Assembly: GCF_002556545.1 (NCBI RefSeq)
Contig: NZ_CP022685.1
Location: 62,001-126,000, forward strand
Direction of reading: 5' to 3'
DNA: 64,000 nt
From: Streptomyces formicae
GTDB taxonomy: Bacteria; Actinomycetota; Actinomycetes; Streptomycetales; Streptomycetaceae
Shown piece by piece: positions 1-6,458 of this stretch. The notes beneath the pieces were generated by a model. That model was not told where the DNA came from and searched no databases. It saw nothing but the letters and a program-made list of their open reading frames with translations. The stretch's first letter is position 1. The number at the start of each line of letters is the position of its first letter. The translations under genes and the position numbers were made by a program.

Positions 1-606
1 GAGTTCGACCCCGATGGCGCCGCCGCCGAGCACGATCATCGACGCGGGCAGCTCCTTGGCCGCCATCGCGTCGCGGTTCGTCCAGTAAGGGGTCTCCCGC
101 AGTCCGGGGACCGCCGGGATCCTCGGGCGGGTGCCGGTGGCGAGGACGACTCCGCGCCGGGCTTCGATCGTACGGTCGCCGACGGTGACGCGGCGCGGTC
201 CGGCGAGTCGACCCCTGCCCCGTACGAGACGAGCGCCCTTCGCCACGAGCCGGTCGGCGGCCACCCGGTCGTTCCAGTCGTCGGTGGCCTCGCCGCGGAT
301 GCGCCCGGCGACTCTCCCCCAGTCCGGGGTCACGACCGCCGTACCGGCCAGCGCGGGCACCCGGCCCGCCTCGGCGAGCAGATCCCCGGCCCGGATCATC
401 ATCTTGCTGGGCACGCATCCCCAGTACGGGCACTCGCCGCCGACGAGCTCCGCCTCGACCCCGACGACGTCAAGTCCCGCTTCGGCGAGGGCACCCGCGG
501 CGTATTCACCGCCGGGCCCGAGCCCGACGACCACGACGTCCGCGTGTCCGTCCGCACGCGTCTCGTCCGCACGCGTCTCGTCCGTACGCATCCTGTCCAC
601 ACTCAT
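1..606 (-). CDS. FAD-dependent pyridine nucleotide-disulfide oxidoreductase (partial, C-terminus outside window)
   Basis: Cytoplasmic flavoprotein of the lipoamide dehydrogenase / mercuric reductase family, which passes electrons between NAD(P)H, FAD and a redox-active disulfide. Only the N-terminal 202 codons are present. After a short Asp/Arg/Thr-rich leader there is an FAD-binding GLGPGGEYAA motif, then the redox centre GGECPYWGCVPSK (Cys-x4-Cys), and at the window edge the second Rossmann motif LGGGAIGVEL. The ATG at 606 has a good ribosome site (AAGGAG, 8 nt away). The substrate cannot be told from this fragment. It is divergent from the Dps gene, which fits an oxidative-stress setting. 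The first 19 codons are made of a degenerate 15-bp tandem repeat. Confidence 0.88.
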   Translation of the reverse strand, partial: MSVDRMRTDETRADETRADGHADVVVVGLGPGGEYAAGALAEAGLDVVGVEAELVGGECPYWGCVPSKMMIRAGDLLAEAGRVPALAGTAVVTPDWGRVAGRIRGEATDDWNDRVAADRLVAKGARLVRGRGRLAGPRRVTVGDRTIEARRGVVLATGTRPRIPAVPGLRETPYWTNRDAMAAKELPASMIVLGGGAIGVEL

Positions 607-609
607 CCC
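550..609. repeat. Four 15-bp tandem repeats covering the oxidoreductase start
   Basis: Copies at 550-564 and 565-579 are identical (GTCCGCACGCGTCTC); 580-594 and 595-609 are degenerate. They encode repeated ETRAD-type pentapeptides and include the start codon at 604-606. As the unit is a multiple of three, copy-number change would stay in frame. Confidence 0.85.
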
Positions 610-803
610 GTCCACTCCTTCTCGGTGGTCCACCTGCGCCCCGCGGTCGGGGCGGCCCGGCCGAGGCTAGGTCGGCTTGCCGCGCCGTCCCGCTGGTCAG
701 TGCACGGGTGCTGGCACGAGAGCGAACGGGACGAAAGCGGGAGGTCAGCGCCGTGCACGGACCGGCAGCAGCGTGTGCGCTGCGGGACAAGGAGGGCGCG
801 GCA

Positions 804-820
804 AGGACGCATAGCGTCCT
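804..820. promoter_or_regulatory. Interrupted palindrome upstream of Dps
   Basis: AGGACGC-ATA-GCGTCCT is a perfect 7-bp inverted repeat with a 3-bp centre, about 90 bp before the Dps start. It is a candidate operator; no matching regulator was identified. Confidence 0.4.
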
Positions 821-846
821 GCGGTACGCACAGTTCGGCCAGATCA

Positions 847-882
847 GCCGGATCGACCCGATCGGCCGGATCAACCCGATCG
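847..882. repeat. Two 18-bp tandem repeats upstream of Dps
   Basis: Units at 847-864 and 865-882 (GCCGGATCrACCCGATCG) differ at one base. They end 27 bp before the Dps start codon, so they sit in the promoter or leader of that gene. Confidence 0.8.
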
Positions 883-909
883 GCCAGTTCGGCGCCCCAG
901 GAGGCAACG

Positions 910-1488
910 ATGACCAGCAAGTCCCTTCCCCTGCACGGCAGTCAGCCGCGGCTGCACCAGAAGGGCGAGGTGATCCAGGAGTACGGCACGGTGAAGCAGT
1001 TCCCGATCGGCCTGTCGTACGAGGCGAGGATGTACGCCTGCCAGCGCCTCAACCGGGTCCTCGCGGACACCCAGATCCTGTACGGCCTCTACAAGAAGCA
1101 TCACTGGCTGATGCGCGGCGCGACCTTCTACCAGCTGCACCTGGTCCTGGACAAGCACGCCGGTGAACAGCTCGGCCTCGTCGACACCCTCGCCGAGCGC
1201 GTCCAGACCCTGGGTGGCGTCGCGGTCGGCGACCCCCGGCACGTCGCGGAACTCACGTCGATCCCGCGCCCGCCGGACGGTGTCGAGGAAGTCCCGGCGA
1301 TGCTGTCGCGGCTCCTGGAGGCCCACGAGACGATCCTCGTCGAGGCGCACGACGCGGCGGCCAGGACCGCCGAACTGGGCGACGACGGCACGAACGACCT
1401 GCTGGTCTCGCAGGTGATCAGGACGGGCGAGCTGCAGACGTGGTTCCTGGCCGAGCACTTGGTCGACACCCCGCTGGTCCGCGCCTGA
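910..1488 (+). CDS. dps: Dps-family ferritin-like DNA-protection protein
   Basis: A 192-residue protein of the Dps/starved-cell ferritin family, which forms hollow dodecamers that oxidise and store iron with hydrogen peroxide and shield DNA during stress. The four-helix bundle is readable: LYGLYKKHHWLMRG with the ferroxidase-type histidine and FYQLHLVLDKHAGEQLG with the Asp and Glu ligands (Dps pattern W-x-[VL]-x-G followed by H-x5-D-x2-Y/H-x4-E). Length is close to the family norm. The ATG at 910 is chosen because AGGAGG precedes it by 5 bases; longer in-frame extension upstream is repeat-derived. A strong hairpin terminator follows at 1503. The divergent partner is a flavoprotein disulfide oxidoreductase, so both may answer redox stress. 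Confidence 0.93.
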   Translation: MTSKSLPLHGSQPRLHQKGEVIQEYGTVKQFPIGLSYEARMYACQRLNRVLADTQILYGLYKKHHWLMRGATFYQLHLVLDKHAGEQLGLVDTLAERVQTLGGVAVGDPRHVAELTSIPRPPDGVEEVPAMLSRLLEAHETILVEAHDAAARTAELGDDGTNDLLVSQVIRTGELQTWFLAEHLVDTPLVRA

Positions 1489-1502
1489 CCCATCCGATGA
1501 GG

Positions 1503-1543
1503 CCAGGGCCGCCTTCTCTCAGACGGGCAGGGGGCGGCCCTGG
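1503..1543 (+). terminator. Hairpin terminator of dps
   Basis: Perfect 11-bp stem CCAGGGCCGCC / GGCGGCCCTGG with a 19-nt loop, 14 bp past the Dps stop. No U-tract, as usual for Streptomyces. Confidence 0.75.
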
Positions 1544-1772
1544 CGGATGTGACCGGGCCACTGGGCCGCCCTGCCTCCGGCGACGTACCCAACGCCTGCG
1601 GCGGATCCAGCCGCCGAGCACCCACCAGGCACAGCGACTGGAACGGCGGCAGCAACGGGACGGCCAGCCAAAGGAGTTCTCCCTCGTTGATCTACCGGAC
1701 CATGATCGTGTCACGGTGGACTCCTCAGCCGCCGTGTCAGAACCGGTGAAGGGTGGGTGTGGGAGACGCGTA

Positions 1773-1810
1773 GGCGCCCCGCCTGCGTGAGGTTCCGGGG
1801 GCGGGGCGCC
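1773..1810 (-). terminator. Hairpin terminator of the secreted repeat protein
   Basis: Perfect 11-bp stem GGCGCCCCGCC / GGCGGGGCGCC with a 16-nt loop, 29 bp beyond the stop codon of the minus-strand gene ending at 1839. Confidence 0.72.
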
Positions 1811-1838
1811 GCTGTGGGTTGGTCAGCTGCGGAGTGGT

Positions 1839-2663
1839 TCAGCAGCTGGTGGTGGTGTCGCCAGCGTCGGCAGCGCAAGTGTCGACGCCGTTGCCGCCGT
1901 TGGCGGTGTCGCCACTGACGGTGTCCTGGACGTCGATGCTGTCGTCGCCGTTGTTGCCGTTCAGCGTGTCGGTACCGCTCTGGTCGATGAGGGTGTCGTT
2001 GCCGTTGTCACCGGAAGCGACGTCGTTGCCGGGCCCGGGGTAGACGGTGTCATTGCCGTTGCCGGCGTTGATGGTGTCGTTGCCGGCCAGGCCGCAGATG
2101 ATGTCGTCGCCGTTGGTGCCGCTGAGGTTGTCGTCCCCGGCGGTGCCGGTGATCGTGCAGCCGGGAGGCGTGGAGTCGGTGATGGTGGTCGTCGTGCTGT
2201 CGGCACCGATGATGTTGATGAAGTTGACCAGGACGTCGGCGGTCACGGTACCGGTCGCGGTGGGCAGGACCGTCGCGGTGACGGTGTACCCCGGAGCGAC
2301 GGGCACCAGCGCGTTGCACTGGATGTGGGTGCCCGACGGAGTGCACTCCAGGTCTCCGCCGACGCTGTTGGTGACGGCGGTGAAGGTGGCCGCGGCGCCG
2401 GAGAGATCGATGGTCAGATCGGTGGTGTCGTCGCCCGCGCTGGCGGGGACGGTGACGGTGTAGGTGTAACTGGTGTTCACCGTCACCGGGTCGGCCGAGT
2501 CGGTGATCTGGGCGTTGGCGTCGGCGTGCGCGGGCCCTGCGAGGGCCAGGGGCCCTGCGACGGCCAGGGCGGCGACTGCGGCCATCGCGGTCAAACGGCG
2601 GCGCAGGCCGCCGAACCGGTGGCGCCCCGGGGCGGGCGGGCGGGATGCGGTGGTGACGTTCAT
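1839..2663 (-). CDS. Secreted protein with DUF11-like domain and RTX-type calcium-binding repeats
   Basis: A 274-residue exported protein. Residues 1-48 are a twin-arginine-tolerant or Sec signal peptide (basic GLRRRL, hydrophobic core, cleavage near AHA-DA). Residues about 50-165 resemble a DUF11/immunoglobulin-like surface domain (NTSYTYTVTVPASAGDD). From about residue 170 there are glycine/aspartate nonapeptide repeats such as GTAGDDNLSGTNGDDIICG and GNGNDTVYPGPGND, the hemolysin-type (RTX) parallel beta-roll that binds Ca2+. Paired cysteines (DIICG, VDTCAAD, final Cys) suggest disulfides. The ATG at 2663 follows AAGGAGAG. It stands alone with its own terminator. Likely a structural or adhesive extracellular protein; no enzyme domain is visible. 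Confidence 0.85.
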   Translation of the reverse strand: MNVTTASRPPAPGRHRFGGLRRRLTAMAAVAALAVAGPLALAGPAHADANAQITDSADPVTVNTSYTYTVTVPASAGDDTTDLTIDLSGAAATFTAVTNSVGGDLECTPSGTHIQCNALVPVAPGYTVTATVLPTATGTVTADVLVNFINIIGADSTTTTITDSTPPGCTITGTAGDDNLSGTNGDDIICGLAGNDTINAGNGNDTVYPGPGNDVASGDNGNDTLIDQSGTDTLNGNNGDDSIDVQDTVSGDTANGGNGVDTCAADAGDTTTSC

Positions 2664-3507
2664 GCTGGCTCTCCTTGCGGCAGTGCGGGCCGAAGTCCGC
2701 CAGGGGCCGGGCGATCGCCTGCGCGGCGGGGGTTCGGGGTTCGGCTCCCGCGCTCACGGCCCTGCACCGGAAGGGGAGAGGAGCCCGGCTGCGCGGGGAC
2801 GCCCGGTGGGAATGCGAGGAGTATGGCGACGGGATCATCAGCGCGGTAAGGGCCTGACAGGCTCACTTCATAGCCGTGCGGCACATAGGTCCGGCATATG
2901 TCACCTTCACCTCCTGTCCCGGTTCCCTGTCCCCTGACGGGCACCGACGTCCGCCGAGCGAACAGGTCAGTACACATCACGGAGCCGACGAGGAGGTCGG
3001 CCGGACCGCGGGCACAGCAGCTTCTACGTCCCTGCCATGACGGCTCGTCGCCGCTTGTGCGCGTTGAGCCGTACGTCCCTCGTCCTCACCGGGGCCAGTG
3101 CGAGACAGCGGGAGCGCGTCCGAGCGAGGTTCCTTCGCCGGCCGGCCGCGCAAGCGGTGGGCGCCGCTAGTGATCGTGTCCAGGTGAGGCGGTTGCTGAT
3201 GTCGGCGGCAGCCTTCGTCTTGTGCGTACGAGGGCCGGGCGGATCTACAACGCTACGGGCCCCGCCGCGCGTGGCACCAGAGCACCGAAGACCGGCTTGT
3301 GTGTTCCACCTGTCCCTAGTTGGTGGTCACCCGGCTGATGGGCCGTGTCGCACTAGCGAAGACCCTCGACCAGCAGGCTGGCGCCGTCAACGTCCACAGC
3401 TCCGGTGTGGCGATCAGGCGTGAACGTCCGGCCAGGTGGGCGAGGCGCGTCAGGCGTCCCTCGCGGATGCGGGACGGGTGCGGCCGGTCAGTCCCGCCGC
3501 GGTCTGG
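2664..3507. other. Gene-poor region
   Basis: About 840 bp between the secreted repeat protein and the YbhB relic. Open frames here have no recognisable motif, no good ribosome site and a codon pattern unlike the neighbours. The left end must hold the promoter of the minus-strand gene. The region may be decayed coding sequence, in line with the damaged gene that follows, but nothing can be identified. Confidence 0.5.
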
Positions 3508-3978
3508 GTGAGGTGGCGGTGCGTCGCCCGCCTCCCCGAGGCGGCCTCCTTCACCGTCACCAGCACGACCGTCACCGACGGCGCCGCCTGGTCACCCGAG
3601 CAGTGCTCCTCCGGCATCCCCGGTGGGAAGGACGTCTCCCCGCAGTTGTCCTGGAGCGGCGCCCCAGAAGGCACCAAGAGCTACGCCGTGGCCGTCTACG
3701 ACCCTGACGCCCCCACCGGGTTCGGATTCTGGCACTGGGCGGTCGCCGACATCCCCGCCACCGTCACCCAGCTGCCCGACGGCGCCTTCCAGCTGCCCAA
3801 CGAAGCCCGCGCAGCCCGCACAGCCCGCTTCATCGGCGCCGCGCCCCCTGCCTGGCACGGCCCGCACCGCTACTTCGTCGTGGTGCACGCCCTGGACGTC
3901 GCCTCCATCGGCGTCCCGGCCGACGCCACCCCGGCCGTCCTCTGCTTCACGATGCACCGCACCGGATGCGAGGCGCCG
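3508..3978 (+). pseudogene. Decayed YbhB/YbcL (Raf-kinase-inhibitor-like, PEBP) protein
   Basis: The frame encodes a clear PEBP core: SFTVTSTTVTDGAAW, GGKDVSPQLSWSGAPEGTKS, YDPDAPTGFGFWHWAV and the ligand-pocket region GPHRYFVVVHALDV. Bacterial YbhB proteins bind small anions or phospholipid head groups in the cytoplasm; their role is poorly known. Two signs of decay are visible. The N-terminus lacks the usual leader and a recognisable start with ribosome site (a GTG at 3508 is the best guess). After TPAVLCFTM near 3950 the usual C-terminal helix is replaced by unrelated sequence, and the frame runs on antisense through the AraC gene. A functional product is unlikely but not excluded. Confidence 0.7.
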
Positions 3979-3981
3979 CAC

Positions 3982-4971
3982 TCAGCTTCCCTGATGCGAG
4001 TTTGGGGTCGGTTCATGGGAGCGGAAAGTGCGGCGGTAGGTGTCAGGTGGGACGCCGACGCTGCGGTGGAAGTGGCGGCGCAGGGTGGTGGCGGTGCCCA
4101 TGCCGGTGGCCGTGGCAATGGTGTCGACGGTGGCGTTGGTGGTTTCCAGGAGTTCCTGGGCGTGGCGGATGCGCTGGGTGTGGAGCCACTGCAGGGGTGT
4201 GGTGCCGGTGAGGTGTTTGAAATGGCGGGCCAGGTGTCGTGAGCTCATGCGGGCCTGACGGGCCAGGTCCTCGACGGTGAGCGGCTGGTCCAGTCGCTCC
4301 AGTGCCCAGGGGAAGAGTTCCGCCAGGGGGTGGTTGCCGGGCTCGGGCAGGGGCGTGGTGATGAACTGGGCCTGGCCGCCGTCGCGGTGGGGTGGGATGA
4401 CGAGGCGGCGGGCGACCTTGTTGGCGTTGGCCGAGCCGTGGTCGAGGCGGACCAGGTGCAGGCACAGGTCCATGGCGGCGGCCTTCCCCGCGGAGGTGAG
4501 GACGTCGCCGTTGTCGACGTAGAGGACGTCCGGATCGACGGTGGCCTTGGGATGGCGCCTGGCCAGTTCCCGAGCGTGTGCCCAGTGCGTGGTGGCGCGT
4601 CGGCCATCGAGCAGTCCGGCCGCGCCGAGGACGAACGCGCCTGTGCACAGGGAGGCGATGCGGGCGCCGGCCGCGTGGGCGGCGCGCACCGCTTCGACCA
4701 GGTCGGCGGGTGGTTCGCGGTCGGTGTCGGCCCAGCCGGGGACGAGCACCGTGTCCGCGCGGGCGAGGTGGTCGAGGCCCTGGTCGGGCTCCAGGCGGAA
4801 GCGGTCGACGCGCACCGGGCCGTTCCCGCAGAGGGAGAAGTCGTACCAGGGGTTCACGATGTGGGTGAGGTCGGCGCCGAAGACCTCCGTGGCCACGGAC
4901 AGTTCGTAGTGGAGCATGCCGTCGGTGACGGCCAGCGCGACAGTGGGCATGTCCGAAACTGTATGTGACAT
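3982..4971 (-). CDS. GlxA-type transcriptional regulator (DJ-1/PfpI domain plus AraC HTH)
   Basis: A 329-residue regulator. Residues about 8-190 form a DJ-1/PfpI-like class I glutamine amidotransferase fold with the elbow ASLCTGAFVLGAAGLLDG; in regulators this domain senses ligand rather than hydrolysing it. Residues about 225-320 are an AraC-type double helix-turn-helix (MSSRHLARHFKHLTGTTPLQWLHTQR; second part TATGMGTATTLRRHF). ATG at 4971 has a weak GGAA ribosome site; an internal ATG at 4950 starts the conserved domain directly but lacks one. It is divergent from the reductase gene at 5079 and probably controls it; a TGACATGTCA palindrome lies at the 5' end. The effector is unknown. Confidence 0.9.
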   Translation of the reverse strand: MSHTVSDMPTVALAVTDGMLHYELSVATEVFGADLTHIVNPWYDFSLCGNGPVRVDRFRLEPDQGLDHLARADTVLVPGWADTDREPPADLVEAVRAAHAAGARIASLCTGAFVLGAAGLLDGRRATTHWAHARELARRHPKATVDPDVLYVDNGDVLTSAGKAAAMDLCLHLVRLDHGSANANKVARRLVIPPHRDGGQAQFITTPLPEPGNHPLAELFPWALERLDQPLTVEDLARQARMSSRHLARHFKHLTGTTPLQWLHTQRIRHAQELLETTNATVDTIATATGMGTATTLRRHFHRSVGVPPDTYRRTFRSHEPTPNSHQGS

Positions 4972-4975
4972 GTCA
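4966..4975. promoter_or_regulatory. TGACATGTCA palindrome between GlxA-type regulator and reductase
   Basis: Perfect 10-bp palindrome overlapping the upstream candidate start (4971) of the regulator and 104 bp before the divergent reductase gene. A plausible operator for autoregulation; not demonstrated. Confidence 0.4.
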
Positions 4976-5078
4976 TTTCCGACGCTCGTGCGGGGTGCTG
5001 CCGAGCGGACAGGATGAGGAGGTCAGGCCGCCGCGGATCGACAGCGCGGCGGATGTTCGAGCGCACGGGAGCGGTCTC

Positions 5079-6116
5079 ATGGGGTCAGGTCAGTTGGTGG
5101 CGGTGTTCGGCGCGTACGGTCACACCGGGAAGTTCGTGGTCGCGGAGCTGGCCACGCGCGGGTTCACCCCTGTGCTCTCCGGGCGCAACGCGCAGGCGGT
5201 GCGGGAGCTTGCCGACCAGCACGGGCTCGAGGCCCGGGTGGCCTCGGTCGACGATGCGGCGTCGCTGGACCGGGCCCTGGCGGGAACGCTGGCAGTCATC
5301 AACTGCGCCGGTCCCTTCGCGACGACCGCCGGCCCGGTGATCGAGGCCGCGCTCCGTGCGAAGATCCCGTACCTGGACGTGGCCGCCGAGCTCGAGGCCA
5401 ACCTCGACACCTTCGCCCTCTACCGCGAGCGAGCCCGGGAGGCGGGCGCGGTGGTCGTCCCGGCCATGGCCTTCTTCGGCGGTCTCGGCGATCTGCTGAC
5501 CACCGCGGCGATGGACGACTGGACGAAGGCCGACGAGGCGCACATCGCCTACGCGCTCAGCAGCTGGCACCCCACCGCCGGCACCCGCCTGTCCGGCGCC
5601 GTCTCCCGCGAGCGCCGCGGCGACGTCCGCCTGTGCTACCGCGGCGGACAGTGGCAGCGCCGCACCGACGCCGCACCCACCTTGCAGTGGACCTTCCCGG
5701 AGCCGATGGGGGTCCGGGAGGTGATCGGGGAGTTCACGATGGCGGACGTCGTCACCGTCCCGCAGCACCTGTCCGTCCCGGACGTGACCACCTACATGAC
5801 CGTCGAGGCGGTCCGCGACATCGCCGCACCCCACACCCCGGCCCCGGTTGCCTCCGACCACAGCGGGCGCTCGGAGCAGACCTTCCTCGTCGACGCCGTC
5901 GTACGCTCCGGCGGAGTCGAGCGCCGGGCCACGGCCAGTGGGCAGGACATCTACGCCGTCACCGCGCCCCTGGTCGTCGAGGCCCTCGACCGCGTCCTGA
6001 CCGGCCGCACCAGGATTGTCGGTGTCGCCTCCGCCGGCGAGATCTTCGACGCCCCGGACTTCCTGCGCGCACTCGCCCCGCACATCACGCTCGACCTCCA
6101 CCCGCAGGGCGCCTGA
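5079..6116 (+). CDS. Saccharopine dehydrogenase-like NAD(P)-binding reductase
   Basis: A 345-residue cytoplasmic protein with an N-terminal Rossmann fold (VAVFGAYGHTGKFVVAELATRG, residues about 5-26) followed by the saccharopine-dehydrogenase-like pattern (SGRNAQAV, INCAGPF, PYLDVAAE). Family members are NAD(P)-dependent oxidoreductases, including trans-acting enoyl reductases of lipid metabolism; the true substrate is not evident. The ATG at 5079 places the Rossmann motif at the usual distance from the N-terminus; an upstream extension is possible but has no domain. Control by the divergent GlxA-type regulator is likely. A strong hairpin follows at 6139. Confidence 0.85.
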   Translation: MGSGQLVAVFGAYGHTGKFVVAELATRGFTPVLSGRNAQAVRELADQHGLEARVASVDDAASLDRALAGTLAVINCAGPFATTAGPVIEAALRAKIPYLDVAAELEANLDTFALYRERAREAGAVVVPAMAFFGGLGDLLTTAAMDDWTKADEAHIAYALSSWHPTAGTRLSGAVSRERRGDVRLCYRGGQWQRRTDAAPTLQWTFPEPMGVREVIGEFTMADVVTVPQHLSVPDVTTYMTVEAVRDIAAPHTPAPVASDHSGRSEQTFLVDAVVRSGGVERRATASGQDIYAVTAPLVVEALDRVLTGRTRIVGVASAGEIFDAPDFLRALAPHITLDLHPQGA

Positions 6117-6458
6117 CCTCGACGCTCTACGACGCGAATCCGCTTCCGAGTTCGCGGAAGCGGACTCCCTTGCCCGTCCTGCCGCCCTGGCCGAGGTCCG
6201 CTGCGGCGCGCACGTGTCGTAGCCGTCGGCCACGACACCGTCCACCTCAGCGTCACGGCGCCTCCGACAAAAACCGAGCAATCCGCGCCGCTCAGAGCCG
6301 ACCATGCTCCGGAACGATCGTCTCGCACGACTCACGGAGCACCAGATGAAGAGGTTCCAGCGGGCCCCAGTGATCTCGATGCGGCGCGGCCCACGCGACG
6401 CACACACCCAGTAGCACGAGTCCCGGTGGCCGGCCGCGGGCGGTTCTTTGACCGGCCG
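6117..6458. other. Convergent intergenic region
   Basis: Contains the terminator at 6139-6164. The remaining roughly 290 bp up to the stop of the NACHT gene show no convincing gene, repeat or regulatory site. Confidence 0.55.
6139..6164 (+). terminator. Hairpin terminator of the reductase gene
   Basis: Perfect 10-bp stem TCCGCTTCCG / CGGAAGCGGA with a 6-nt loop, 22 bp after the stop codon. Confidence 0.78.

Larger units (their letters stand above)
607..909. other. Divergent intergenic region between oxidoreductase and Dps
   Basis: This 303-bp stretch carries no convincing gene. It holds the oxidoreductase ribosome site at its left edge, a 17-bp interrupted palindrome (804-820), a two-copy 18-bp tandem repeat (847-882) and the Dps ribosome site AGGAGG just before 910. 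Promoters for both genes should lie here, but I could not identify clear -35/-10 elements. Confidence 0.6.
1489..1838. other. Convergent intergenic region with two terminators
   Basis: This 350-bp region between the convergent Dps and Ca-binding-repeat genes contains one hairpin for each gene (1503-1543 and 1773-1810). I see no gene or other structure between them. Confidence 0.6.

Noticed and set aside
31..606. Mercuric reductase assignment for the first gene
   Set aside because: The family motifs fit several disulfide oxidoreductases, and the mercury-specific N-terminal metal domain is absent; the specific name is not supported.
2047..2463. Valine-rich open frame antisense to the Ca-binding repeat gene
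   Set aside because: Mirror image of the repeated Asn/Asp codons on the other strand.
3037..3423. Possible small gene upstream of the YbhB relic
   Set aside because: No ribosome site, no motif, arginine/proline-rich composition; treated as gene-poor region.
5085..6407. 440-codon open frame antisense to the saccharopine dehydrogenase-like gene
   Set aside because: Shadow of a well-defined Rossmann protein; no ribosome site or motif.
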